The position numbers were made by a program, and so were the translations under genes. This document shows, piece by piece, positions 22,766-30,954 of a DNA stretch of 64,000 nt. The number at the start of each line of letters is the position of its first letter. The first letter of the stretch is position 1. The notes under the pieces were generated by a model. That model did no database searches. It saw only the letters and a list, made by a program, of their open reading frames with translations, and was not told where the DNA came from. This stretch comes from Verrucomicrobiota bacterium (GTDB taxonomy: Bacteria; Verrucomicrobiota; Verrucomicrobiia; Opitutales; Opitutaceae): the NCBI GenBank assembly GCA_023416735.1, contig JAEZGX010000041.1:62001-126000 (forward strand), given 5' to 3'.

Positions 22766-24775
22766 ATGACCCGACTCCTCTCTCGCGCCTTCCTCATCTC
22801 TTTGTTCGCGCTCGGCGCCAGCGCCCAAACGTCCGAGCCCATCGTCAAATCCGACCCGCTCACCGTTGAGGCCCCGCGCCTCGACGCCGATGCCGCCGGC
22901 ACCACCAGCGTCCGCCTCGACGATCTCGCCCTCCCGCTGACGCAATCGCTCGGCCATCTCTCCGGCCGCGTCGCCAACCTCCACATCAACACCGGCGGCG
23001 CTGGTTCCTACGGCGATCTCTTCGCCATCCGCGGCCTCACCAACACGCCTTACTTCAGCGATCCGTCCGTCACCGTCTATTTCGACGACATCCCGCTCGG
23101 CTCCAGCTTCACCTATCCCACCAACCTCTTCGGCTTCGGCCGCGCCACCATCCACCGCGGCCCACAAGGCACGTCCTTCGGCCGCGCCGGCAGCGGCGGC
23201 GTCCTCGTCTTCAGCTCCGTCGAACCGACCTCCGACGCCTCTCACGGCGAACTCCGCGCCAGCGTCGGCAATTTCGACGCCCACGCTTTCTCCGTCAACG
23301 CCCGCTCCACCCGCACCGACTCCACCGACGCCTCCGTTTCCGCTTCCTTCGCCGCCCGCGACGGTTTCATCACCAACACCACCCTCAACCAGCGCGTCGA
23401 CGATTTCGAATCCGCCGCCGCGTCCGCGCGTATCCGTTTCCGTCCTACCGAAACCGCCGAGCTCTCCTTCCAACTCCTCGGCAGCCGCCTCCGCAATGGC
23501 GCCCAGCCGCTCGTCCCGATCGGCGGCCCGCGCTACACCGTCGATCGCACCGCCGAAGGCACCACCGACATCGACTTCGTCGCCCTCGCCGCGAAAGCCG
23601 CTTTCGAAACGCCCATCGGCCGTCTCACCGCCACCACGAGCTACACCGACTTCAGTCTCGATCCCTACTCCAACCAGCTCGTCCTCCCGCCGTCCCTCGA
23701 CTCCATCGTCACCCTTGAACAATCCGGCTGGAACGAGGAAATCCGCCTCACCTCGTCTCCGAACGCTTCGCTCCCCTGGCACGTCGGCGTGTGGCTCTCG
23801 ACCAACGACACCAGCGGCACCGTTAACCGCTCGCTCACTGGCCTCTTCCCCATCGAAATCTCCAGCTACGATCTCGACACCGAGACCGCTGCACTCTTCG
23901 GCGAGCTTACGCTCCTCAACACCTCGCCTTGGACCGTCACCCTCGGCCTCCGCGCCGAGCGCGTGAAGAAGGATTTCGACCGCCGCGAAGTCGTCCCCGC
24001 TTCCGCGCGCTACACGTCCTCCCGCACCTTCGAAGCGCTGCTCCCGAAACTCTCCGCCTCCTACGCGCTCAGCGACCACACCACCGCCTCCGCCAGCGTC
24101 TCGCTCGGGTCCAAACCCGGTGGCTGGTCCGCCTACACCGCGTATCCGTCCCTCGCCCGCTTCAGCGCCGAGGAGACGCTCGCCTTCGAAGCCGGCATCG
24201 ACACCGACCTCGCCAACAACACCGTCAACCTCGCCGCGCGCGCGTTCTACTACGACATCGATAATTACCAGATCGAACGCTCCTTCAACGCCTCCGATTA
24301 CCTCGTCGTCACCGCGCCCCGCGCCCGTTCCATCGGCGCCGAATTCGAAGCCTCCTGGCGCCCCATTCCCGCGCTCACTCTCGCCGCCACGCTCGGTGTA
24401 ACCGAAATCACACTACGCGAATTCACCGATCCGTTCACCGGCATCTCTTACAACGGCAACCGCGCCCCCTACGTTCCCGTTTACGACGCCAACCTCTCCG
24501 CCGTCTACCGCGACTCCACCGGCTGGTTCGTCGGCGCCGAAGCCGCCTTCGCGGGCAAAACCTACTACGACGAATCCGAAGCCGCCGCCTTCGCCGAACG
24601 TTCGCGCGTCACGCTCAACGCCCGCCTCGGCTTCGACGCCCGCCACTGGCGCATCGCTCTCTTCGCCGAAAACTTGTTGGACGAAAACCACTACACGCTC
24701 ATCATCCCCGGCGTCGGCCACGCCGTTCCCGCCGCCCCCCGCACCTACGGCCTCGAAGCCGTGCTGAAGTGGTGA
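22766..24775 (+). CDS. TonB-dependent outer membrane receptor
   Basis: 669 residues with a signal peptide (LLSRAFLISLFALGASA, cut near AQT). The plug domain follows (DDLALPLTQSLGHLSGRV, FAIRGLTNTP, VYFDDIPLG, then IHRGPQGTSFGR), then a beta-barrel ending YGLEAVLKW with a C-terminal aromatic, as needed for outer membrane insertion. It should bring a scarce nutrient, such as an iron chelate or cofactor, across the outer membrane. No neighbour indicates the ligand. There is no obvious TonB box beyond SDPLTVEA. Confidence 0.88.
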   Translation: MTRLLSRAFLISLFALGASAQTSEPIVKSDPLTVEAPRLDADAAGTTSVRLDDLALPLTQSLGHLSGRVANLHINTGGAGSYGDLFAIRGLTNTPYFSDPSVTVYFDDIPLGSSFTYPTNLFGFGRATIHRGPQGTSFGRAGSGGVLVFSSVEPTSDASHGELRASVGNFDAHAFSVNARSTRTDSTDASVSASFAARDGFITNTTLNQRVDDFESAAASARIRFRPTETAELSFQLLGSRLRNGAQPLVPIGGPRYTVDRTAEGTTDIDFVALAAKAAFETPIGRLTATTSYTDFSLDPYSNQLVLPPSLDSIVTLEQSGWNEEIRLTSSPNASLPWHVGVWLSTNDTSGTVNRSLTGLFPIEISSYDLDTETAALFGELTLLNTSPWTVTLGLRAERVKKDFDRREVVPASARYTSSRTFEALLPKLSASYALSDHTTASASVSLGSKPGGWSAYTAYPSLARFSAEETLAFEAGIDTDLANNTVNLAARAFYYDIDNYQIERSFNASDYLVVTAPRARSIGAEFEASWRPIPALTLAATLGVTEITLREFTDPFTGISYNGNRAPYVPVYDANLSAVYRDSTGWFVGAEAAFAGKTYYDESEAAAFAERSRVTLNARLGFDARHWRIALFAENLLDENHYTLIIPGVGHAVPAAPRTYGLEAVLKW

Positions 24776-24832
24776 GGGACCGTCCAGTTTGAAATGCCAT
24801 TTTGGCATCTCAACGCCCACCCGAGCGATTGA

Positions 24833-24863
24833 CGTTCAAGATCACAGTTTGTGATCTTGAACG
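24833..24863. promoter_or_regulatory. Operator-like palindrome before the ORF6N gene
   Basis: CGTTCAAGATCACA (24833-24846) and TGTGATCTTGAACG (24850-24863), a perfect 14-bp inverted repeat with a 3-base centre, ending six bases before the ATG at 24870. A smaller palindrome, ATGCCATTTTGGCAT, lies just upstream (about 24794-24808). A protein bound here would block transcription or ribosome entry. Confidence 0.65.
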
Positions 24864-24869
24864 CACCGC

Positions 24870-25379
24870 ATGAAGCTCACCGTTTCCGCCTCCCGCGTCA
24901 TCTCCATCGTCCGAGGCGAAAGCGTGATTCTCGATGCTGACTTGGCCGCTCTCTACGGGGTTACTACCAGCGCCCTCAATCAGGCAGTCGAGCGCAACAA
25001 AGCACGATTCCCGTCCGACTTCGCGTTCCGCTTAACAAAGGCAGAGGCCGAGGAGGTGGGCCGTTCAAGATCACAATCCGTGACCTTGAAGCGTGGCCAA
25101 AACGTCAAATACCTGCCTCGTGTGTTCACCGAACACGGTGCGTTGATGGCCGCGAACGTTCTGCGCAGCAAACGGGCGATCGCCGTATCGGTCGAAATTG
25201 TCCGCGCCTTTATCCAGTTACGGAAATTCGCTCTCACGAACGAAAAACTCGCCCGCAAGATCGCCGAACTCGAATCCCGCTACGACGGCCAGTTCGAGCA
25301 GGTCTTCGAAGCCCTCAACGCCCTCCTCGCGTCCCCCGAGCCCAATCACGGACGCCGCATGGGTTTCCAGCAACCGTAA
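24870..25379 (+). CDS. ORF6N domain DNA-binding protein
   Basis: 169 residues. The N-terminal 90 or so form an ORF6N domain: VILDADLAALYGVTTSALNQ, AVERNKARFPSDFAFRLTK and YLPRVFTEHGALMAANVL. A coiled-coil helix (NEKLARKIAELESRYDGQF) follows, likely for dimer formation. ORF6N/KilA-N proteins come from phages and large DNA viruses but are also common as chromosomal single genes; their exact role is poorly known. Codons for RSRSQSVTLK cover a near copy of the palindrome found in its own upstream region. Convergent with cstA. Confidence 0.88.
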   Translation: MKLTVSASRVISIVRGESVILDADLAALYGVTTSALNQAVERNKARFPSDFAFRLTKAEAEEVGRSRSQSVTLKRGQNVKYLPRVFTEHGALMAANVLRSKRAIAVSVEIVRAFIQLRKFALTNEKLARKIAELESRYDGQFEQVFEALNALLASPEPNHGRRMGFQQP

Positions 25380-25403
25380 CGAGAGGCCTCCGCGCGTTCG
25401 GGC

Positions 25404-27512
25404 TCACCGCGCCGTCACCGCTCCGCTTTCCCGCGCGACGGCCCCCACGGTTACATACGCATCCTCCCGCAACTCCACCGCGCGCCTTCCCGACAACAAC
25501 TGCCACCACACGCGCGCATTCGCGATCACCACGACCGCCACGAGCACCAGAAACGTTCCCGTCACGAACGCGTTCACCTGGTTGTTGAACACCAGCCGCT
25601 CCCACTGCGCGACCTGCGCCGTCGCCTCCGCGCCGGCCCCTGCGATCCGCGCTTTGAAATCCGCCACCGCCGCCAGGAATCCCAGCCGCGGATCGCTCGC
25701 AAAAATCTTCATCCATCCCGCGCTCATCGTCACCGCCAGGAGCCACGCCAGCGGCGCAAGCGTGCACCACACATACCGCGTCCGCCCCATCTTGATCAGC
25801 ACCGTCGTCCCCAACGACAACGCGATCACCGCGAGCAGCTGATTCGCCACGCCAAAGATCGGCCACAGCGAATTGATCCCACCCAGCGGATCGATCACGC
25901 CCTGATATAAAAACCAGCCCCACGCGCCGACGAACAACACCGTCCCGAGCACGTTCCCGACAAACGATTTCGTGTTCCCCAGCGGCTTCACGATCATCCC
26001 GAGAAAATCCTGCACGATAAACCGCCCCACCCGCGTCCCGGCATCGATCGTCGTCAAAATAAACAACGCCTCGAACATGATCGCGAAGTGATACCACAGC
26101 GCGACCGCGGTCCCGCCGCCAAACGCGCCCGCAAACATCTGCGCCATCCCCGCCGCAAACGTCGGCGCTCCGCCCGCCCGGCCCACCATCGTCTTTTCGC
26201 CCATGTCCGCCGCCAGCGTTTCCATCTGCGCCGCCGTCACCGGATAGCCCAGCGCCGTGATCCGCTCCGTCACCGCCGCCGCCTCGCCGCGCATGTTGAT
26301 CGCAAAATATTCGCCCGGATCCATCGCACACGCCGCGATCAACGCCATGATGCCCACCATCATCTCCGTCGCCATCGCGCCATACCCCACCACGCGAATA
26401 TCCCTTTCCCGCGCCAGCAGCTTCGGCGTCGTGCCCGACGAGATCAGCGAGTGAAATCCCGAGATCGCCGCGCACGCGATCGTGATGAAGCAAAACGGAA
26501 ACACCGGCCCCGCAAACACCGGGCCGCTTCCATCGATGAACTGTGTCACCGCCGGCATCTTCAATACCGGCGCCAGCACGATGATCGCCACGCCGAGCAA
26601 CGCCACCGTCCCCACTTTCATGAACGTGCTCAAATAATCCCGCGGCGCGAGCAGCAGCCACACCGGCAGCACCGACGCGAGAATCCCGTATCCAATAATC
26701 CACCACGCGAGCGTGGTCCCTTGCAACGTCAACGCCTCGTCCCAGCCCCAGGCGTGCACGAACTGCCCCGCGTAAACCGCCCCTAACAACGCCACCACCC
26801 CAAATCCGCTGACGATCGCCAGCCACTTCCCGCCATGCCCGCCGAATCGCATCGCGCAACCCATCACCACCGCGATCGGCATCGTCGCCGCAATCGTGAA
26901 CAAACCCCACGGGCTCTCCGCCAGCGCGTTCACCACCACCAGCGCGAGCACCGCCAGCAGGATCACCATGATCGCGATGATGCTCACCAGCGCCGCAAAC
27001 CCCGCAAACGGCCCCACTTCATCCCGCACCATTTGCGCCAGCGACTTTCCTCCGCGCCGCACCGAGCAAAACAAGATCACGCAGTCATGCACCGCGCCGC
27101 CCAGCGTCGCCCCGATTAGGATCCACAACATCCCCGGCAAATATCCGAATTGCGCCGCCAGCACCGGCCCGACCAACGGCCCCGGCCCGGCGATCGCCGC
27201 AAAATGATGCCCAAACACCACCCAGCGGTTGGTCTTCACGAAGTCTTTCCCGTCTTCCTTCACCACCGCCGGCGTCGCCCGCAGCTCGTCGAGGGTCAGC
27301 ACCTTCGCCATCAGCCACGCCGAGTGAAACCGATACGCAAGCGCAAACACGCACGTCGCCGCGATCACCATCCACAACGCACTCACCGCTTCCCCCCGCG
27401 ACAGCGCCAGCACCGCAATCGACGCCGTCCCGAGCGCCACCACGCCGCCCCAGCCCAGCACGCGCAGCCATTTCAGACCATTCGTCGATTTCGCAACAAC
27501 AGCATCATTCAT
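25404..27512 (-). CDS. cstA: Carbon starvation protein A (peptide/pyruvate transporter family)
   Basis: 702 residues from ATG 27512; a GTG at 27548 is in frame but less likely. Long polytopic membrane protein with the CstA signature after the second helix: VKTNRWVVFGHHFAAIAGPG, then PLVGPVLAAQFGYLPGMLWI and GGAVHDCVILF. The C-terminal five-helix domain includes ANQLLAVIALSLGTTVLIKM. Known members take up peptides or pyruvate during nutrient stress at the inner membrane. It is divergent from the SSS symporter gene across a 240-base gap that should hold both promoters. Confidence 0.93.
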   Translation of the reverse strand: MNDAVVAKSTNGLKWLRVLGWGGVVALGTASIAVLALSRGEAVSALWMVIAATCVFALAYRFHSAWLMAKVLTLDELRATPAVVKEDGKDFVKTNRWVVFGHHFAAIAGPGPLVGPVLAAQFGYLPGMLWILIGATLGGAVHDCVILFCSVRRGGKSLAQMVRDEVGPFAGFAALVSIIAIMVILLAVLALVVVNALAESPWGLFTIAATMPIAVVMGCAMRFGGHGGKWLAIVSGFGVVALLGAVYAGQFVHAWGWDEALTLQGTTLAWWIIGYGILASVLPVWLLLAPRDYLSTFMKVGTVALLGVAIIVLAPVLKMPAVTQFIDGSGPVFAGPVFPFCFITIACAAISGFHSLISSGTTPKLLARERDIRVVGYGAMATEMMVGIMALIAACAMDPGEYFAINMRGEAAAVTERITALGYPVTAAQMETLAADMGEKTMVGRAGGAPTFAAGMAQMFAGAFGGGTAVALWYHFAIMFEALFILTTIDAGTRVGRFIVQDFLGMIVKPLGNTKSFVGNVLGTVLFVGAWGWFLYQGVIDPLGGINSLWPIFGVANQLLAVIALSLGTTVLIKMGRTRYVWCTLAPLAWLLAVTMSAGWMKIFASDPRLGFLAAVADFKARIAGAGAEATAQVAQWERLVFNNQVNAFVTGTFLVLVAVVVIANARVWWQLLSGRRAVELREDAYVTVGAVARESGAVTAR

Positions 27513-27752
27513 AGGGGAAAGGGAAAGCGGCGCGATCCTGCCACTCACCTCCTCCGCCGCAAGCCGCCTCTACTCATCCCATCTGCGCACCAGTTCCGCC
27601 GGCGATGTGCGGAACGGGTTAACATACCCCGCAAAATCCCGCGCATCCTTTAACATTGCCCGCTTTTCCTCCGCCCGATTGAACGCCCATCTCGCCCGCC
27701 GGTCCAATCCCCCGGCCCGCGCTGCTCACTCCACCCCTACCTCCCTCCTGTT
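27513..27752. other. Divergent intergenic region between cstA and the SSS symporter
   Basis: A 240-base gap that must carry two opposite promoters. No clear palindrome or dispersed repeat was seen in it, and no -35/-10 pair could be fixed with confidence. Confidence 0.35.
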
Positions 27753-29804
27753 ATGAGCGAAGCCTTCCGCATCTACCCGATCGATATCGTCATCTTCATC
27801 GCCTTCGTCATCGCCGTCGTCGCCGTCGGCCTCATCAAGAGCAAGGGCGGCGAAGGAGGCGACAGCTCCGAGGACTACTTCCTCGCCGGCCGCGGCCTCA
27901 AATGGTGGCTCATCGGTTTCTCCCTCATCGCCGCCAACATCTCCACCGAGCAATTCGTCGGCATGTCCGGCAACGCCGCCTCCCACGTCGGCCTCGCGAT
28001 CGCCAGCTACGAGTGGATGGCCGCCATCACGCTTGTCGTCGTCGCGTTCTGCTTCCTGCCCTACTTCCTCCGCGCCGGCATCTTCACGATGCCCGAATTT
28101 CTCGAATACCGCTTCAGCCCCAGCGCCCGCTCGTTCATGGCGATCGCCACGATCTTCATCTACCTGCTCCTCCTCGGCGCGGTCACTTACTCCGGCGCAC
28201 TCACAATCACCACCCTCGCCGGCACCGCCGGACACAATGTCAGCATGATCAACGCGTCCCTCATCATCGGGATCGTCGCCATGCTCTACGTCACCGCCGG
28301 CGGCCTCAAAGCCTGCGCCTGGGCCGACCTCATCCAGGGCAGCGCCCTCATCGTCGGCGGCGCGGTCATCATGTATTTCGCCTTCAACAAACTCGGCCTC
28401 GCCACCGAAGCCGCCACTGTCGTCAGCACCCAGACCGGCGCCATCGAAACCGTTCAACTCGCCGCCGGCACCGGCGCACTCGAGCGTTTCGTCGAACTCA
28501 ACGGCCCGCGGTTGAACATGTTCCTGCCCGCGACCGACACCATCCTCCCGTGGACCGCCCTCCTCCTCGGTCTCTGGATTCCGAATTTCTACTACTGGGG
28601 CCTCAATCAATACATCACGCAACGCACCCTCGGCTCCGCCTCCCTCGCCGAGGGCCAGAAGGGCATCGTCTTCGCCGCGTTCATGAAGTTGATCATCCCG
28701 TTCGTTATCGTCGTTCCCGGCATGATCGCGTTTAATCTTTTCTCGAACGACATGCGCATCGAGGCCGGACCCGAAAAAACCGCCGCGCTCGTCCGCTACT
28801 TCAAGTCCAACCCCGACACTCAGGTCGTCGCCACCGCCGAATCCCCCAGCGCCGCCCAGATCGCTGCGCTCCCCGCCGACCGCTACCTCATCGCGATCTA
28901 TCCCGACCAAGCCGCGCTCAACGCCGCCAATATCCGTCACGCCCACGTCCTCCCGCTCACGCGTTCACGCTTCGACGCTCTCAATCCCGCGCCCTTCTCC
29001 GTCTTCACCTCCGACGATCACGCCTGGCGCAACATCAACCCCGCCCTCGCCGCGGAAATCGACGCCTACAACACCCGCACCGCCGCCGCCGCATCCGCCG
29101 CCGGCGCCACCACCGCATCGGAAAAATTCATCGCCTACAAATACGACACCGCCCTCGCCCAGCTCCTCGCGCGCGTCCTCCCGCAGGGCAAGGGCTGGGT
29201 CGGCTTCGTCCTCGCCGCACTTCTCGGCGCCGTCGTGTCTTCACTCGCCGCGATGCTCAACGCCGCCTCCACGATCTTCGCGATGGACATCTACAAGAAA
29301 CACCTCGCGAAGAACGCCACGCATAAATCCATCGTCCTCCTCGGACGCATCTCCGTCGTCGTCTTCACGATGGTCGCCGTCTTCCTCGCTCCGCAGCTCG
29401 GCAATCCGAAGATCAGCAACAGCATCTTCACCATCATCCAGGAGGGCCAGGGCTTCATCTCTCCCGGCATCCTCGCCGTCTTCGTCTTCGGCCTCCTCGT
29501 CCGCAAGGCCCCGCACGTCTGCGGCATCGTTGGACTCCTCACCAACGTCGTCGCCTACGGCGCCCTCAAATTCATGGTTCCGAGTATCCAGTTTTTGAAT
29601 CGCATGGCGATCTGCTTCGCCCTCTGCATCGCCGTCATGACGCTCCTCCGCCTCCTCAAACCGCTGCCGGAGCCCTTCGCCTTCCGCCACAACACCACGG
29701 TCAGCATCGAAACGTCCAAAGGCGCCAAACTCGCCGGCTACGCCGTCGTCGCCGTCACCCTGCTCTTCTACGTGATCTTCAGCCCGTGGGGTATCGCAAA
29801 GTAA
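27753..29804 (+). CDS. Sodium/solute symporter, SSS (SGLT) family
   Basis: 683 residues, ATG start. The first helices carry DYFLAGRGLKWWLIGFSLIA then ANISTEQFVGMSG, the N-terminal signature of sugar-type SSS symporters; YYWGLNQYITQRTLGSAS is the central signature. It couples uptake of a sugar or related solute to Na+. Between the helix ending PGMIAFNLF and the helix starting GKGWVGFVLAALLG there is an extra soluble stretch of about 130 residues with Ala-rich repeats, longer than the usual loop. It lies upstream of lutABC in the same direction, but separated by hairpins and repeats. Confidence 0.9.
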   Translation: MSEAFRIYPIDIVIFIAFVIAVVAVGLIKSKGGEGGDSSEDYFLAGRGLKWWLIGFSLIAANISTEQFVGMSGNAASHVGLAIASYEWMAAITLVVVAFCFLPYFLRAGIFTMPEFLEYRFSPSARSFMAIATIFIYLLLLGAVTYSGALTITTLAGTAGHNVSMINASLIIGIVAMLYVTAGGLKACAWADLIQGSALIVGGAVIMYFAFNKLGLATEAATVVSTQTGAIETVQLAAGTGALERFVELNGPRLNMFLPATDTILPWTALLLGLWIPNFYYWGLNQYITQRTLGSASLAEGQKGIVFAAFMKLIIPFVIVVPGMIAFNLFSNDMRIEAGPEKTAALVRYFKSNPDTQVVATAESPSAAQIAALPADRYLIAIYPDQAALNAANIRHAHVLPLTRSRFDALNPAPFSVFTSDDHAWRNINPALAAEIDAYNTRTAAAASAAGATTASEKFIAYKYDTALAQLLARVLPQGKGWVGFVLAALLGAVVSSLAAMLNAASTIFAMDIYKKHLAKNATHKSIVLLGRISVVVFTMVAVFLAPQLGNPKISNSIFTIIQEGQGFISPGILAVFVFGLLVRKAPHVCGIVGLLTNVVAYGALKFMVPSIQFLNRMAICFALCIAVMTLLRLLKPLPEPFAFRHNTTVSIETSKGAKLAGYAVVAVTLLFYVIFSPWGIAK

Positions 29805-29831
29805 GTCAGCCGCGTCCAGCGGCTGACTTAC
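29801..29831 (+). terminator. Strong hairpin over the symporter stop codon
   Basis: GTAAGTCAGCCGC (29801-29813) pairs perfectly with GCGGCTGACTTAC (29819-29831) around GTCCA; the TAA stop is in the left arm. There is no T-run after it, so it may stop transcription only weakly or protect the mRNA end. Confidence 0.5.
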
Positions 29832-29899
29832 ATCGTGCTCGTAATCGTGCTCGTGCTCCCAATTCCGATCACGAGCACGAGTAAGATCATGATCACGTA
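29832..29899. repeat. Intergenic repeat family G, copy G1
   Basis: Left part ATCGTGCTCGTAATCGTGCT and CGTGCTC; right part GATCACGAGCACGAGTAAGA and TCATGATCACG. The halves pair imperfectly. Copies at 57742 and 59637. Confidence 0.75.
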
Positions 29900-29942
29900 G
29901 GGAACTCCCACCGTCCGCCCTCCAAAAAATTGGAGGTTGGAC

Positions 29943-29979
29943 CTTCTCTGGAGCTTGGCTCTTGGTTCTTGGAGTTTTT
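29943..29979 (+). repeat. Intergenic repeat family A, copy A2
   Basis: CTTCTCTGGAGCTTGGCTCT then TGGTTCTTGGAGTTTTT. The final GGAG (29971-29974) lies nine bases before the lutA ATG and is the only plausible ribosome binding site there, so this repeat seems to supply it. Confidence 0.7.
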
Positions 29980-29983
29980 CCTC

Positions 29984-30754
29984 ATGGACCTCTCTCACCG
30001 CCGCCGCCCCGCCGCCGATCGCCGCGTCCAACTGATGGCCACCTGCCTTTGCGACGCCTTCTACGACGACGTCGCTCGCGCCACTGTCGAGGTCCTCGAA
30101 TACCTCGGCTGCACCATCGAATTTCCCGAAGCGCAAACTTGCTGCGGACAACCCCCGTTCAACGGCGGCGACTGGCCCGCCTCGCGCAAAATCGTCCGCC
30201 ACACCGTCGACACCTTCGCGGGCGACGCCCCCGTGGTCGTCCCGTCCGGTTCCTGCGCCGCCATGCTTTTCCACGGCGCGCTCCTCGAATTCGAAAACGA
30301 ACCCGATCTCCCCGCCGTATCCGCGCTGGCCTCCCGCACGTGGGAACTCGCCGACTTCATCGTCAACGCCCTCGGCATCACGTCCTGGCCCGGCGAATAC
30401 AAAGCGACCCTCGCCTTCCACCGCTCCTGCCACTCCCGCGGCACGCCCAGCGGCGAAGCCGCCCTTCAACTTCTCTCCTCCATCTCCGGCACGCGTGTCG
30501 TGCCCGTCGGCGAAGGCGAACAATGCTGCGGTTTCGGCGGCACGTTCTCCGTTTCTTTCCCCAACGTCTCGACCGCGATGGGCACGTTGAAACTCGAACA
30601 CCTCCGCGCCGAAAACCCCGACGTCGTCGTCTCCGGCGACATGAGCTGCCTCATGCACCTCAATGGCCTCGCCGAAAAATCCGGCGCCCCCATCCGCCCC
30701 CAACACCTCGCCCAAGTCCTCCGCGACGCCCTGAAAAACTCGAACCTCCTCTAA
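29984..30754 (+). CDS. lutA: Lactate utilization protein A (Fe-S oxidoreductase subunit)
   Basis: 256 residues from ATG 29984. The product has two CCG domains (cysteine-rich domain of heterodisulfide reductase type): TCCGQPPFNGGDWP near residue 50 and QCCGFGGTFSVSFPN near residue 185, with partner cysteines in PSGSCAAM, RSCHSRG and DMSCLMHLNG. With LutB and LutC it oxidises L-lactate to pyruvate in the cytoplasm. The three genes are in order but separated by palindromic repeats instead of tight spacing. Its TAA stop lies in the first bases of repeat C1. Confidence 0.93.
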   Translation: MDLSHRRRPAADRRVQLMATCLCDAFYDDVARATVEVLEYLGCTIEFPEAQTCCGQPPFNGGDWPASRKIVRHTVDTFAGDAPVVVPSGSCAAMLFHGALLEFENEPDLPAVSALASRTWELADFIVNALGITSWPGEYKATLAFHRSCHSRGTPSGEAALQLLSSISGTRVVPVGEGEQCCGFGGTFSVSFPNVSTAMGTLKLEHLRAENPDVVVSGDMSCLMHLNGLAEKSGAPIRPQHLAQVLRDALKNSNLL

Positions 30755-30824
30755 CCACGAATGCACCCGAATAACCACGAATTCCCATTCGTCCGTTCGT
30801 GTAAATTCGTGTCCATTCGCGGTT
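30753..30824. repeat. Intergenic repeat family C, copy C1 (full palindrome)
   Basis: Left arm AACCACGAATGCACCCGAAT then AACCACGAATT (30753-30783); right arm ATTCGTGTAAATTCGTGTCC then ATTCGCGGTT (ending 30824). The left arm begins inside the lutA stop codon. A single arm recurs at 62823. Confidence 0.8.
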
Positions 30825-30846
30825 CAAAAAATTCCGATCTCTCTCC

Positions 30847-30928
30847 CCACGGATGAACACCGATAAACACGGATCCGATTTACCCACGACCGGGCTCTCC
30901 ATCCGTGTTCATCCGTGTCCATCCGTGG
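30847..30928. repeat. Intergenic repeat family B, copy B1 (full palindrome)
   Basis: Left arm CCACGGATGAACACCGATAA then ACACGGAT (30847-30874); right arm ATCCGTGTTCATCCGTGTCC then ATCCGTGG (30901-30928). It ends 26 bases before the lutB start. A single arm is at 49608. Confidence 0.82.
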
Positions 30929-30954
30929 CTAACTTTTTTCTTGGTTCCTAGCCC

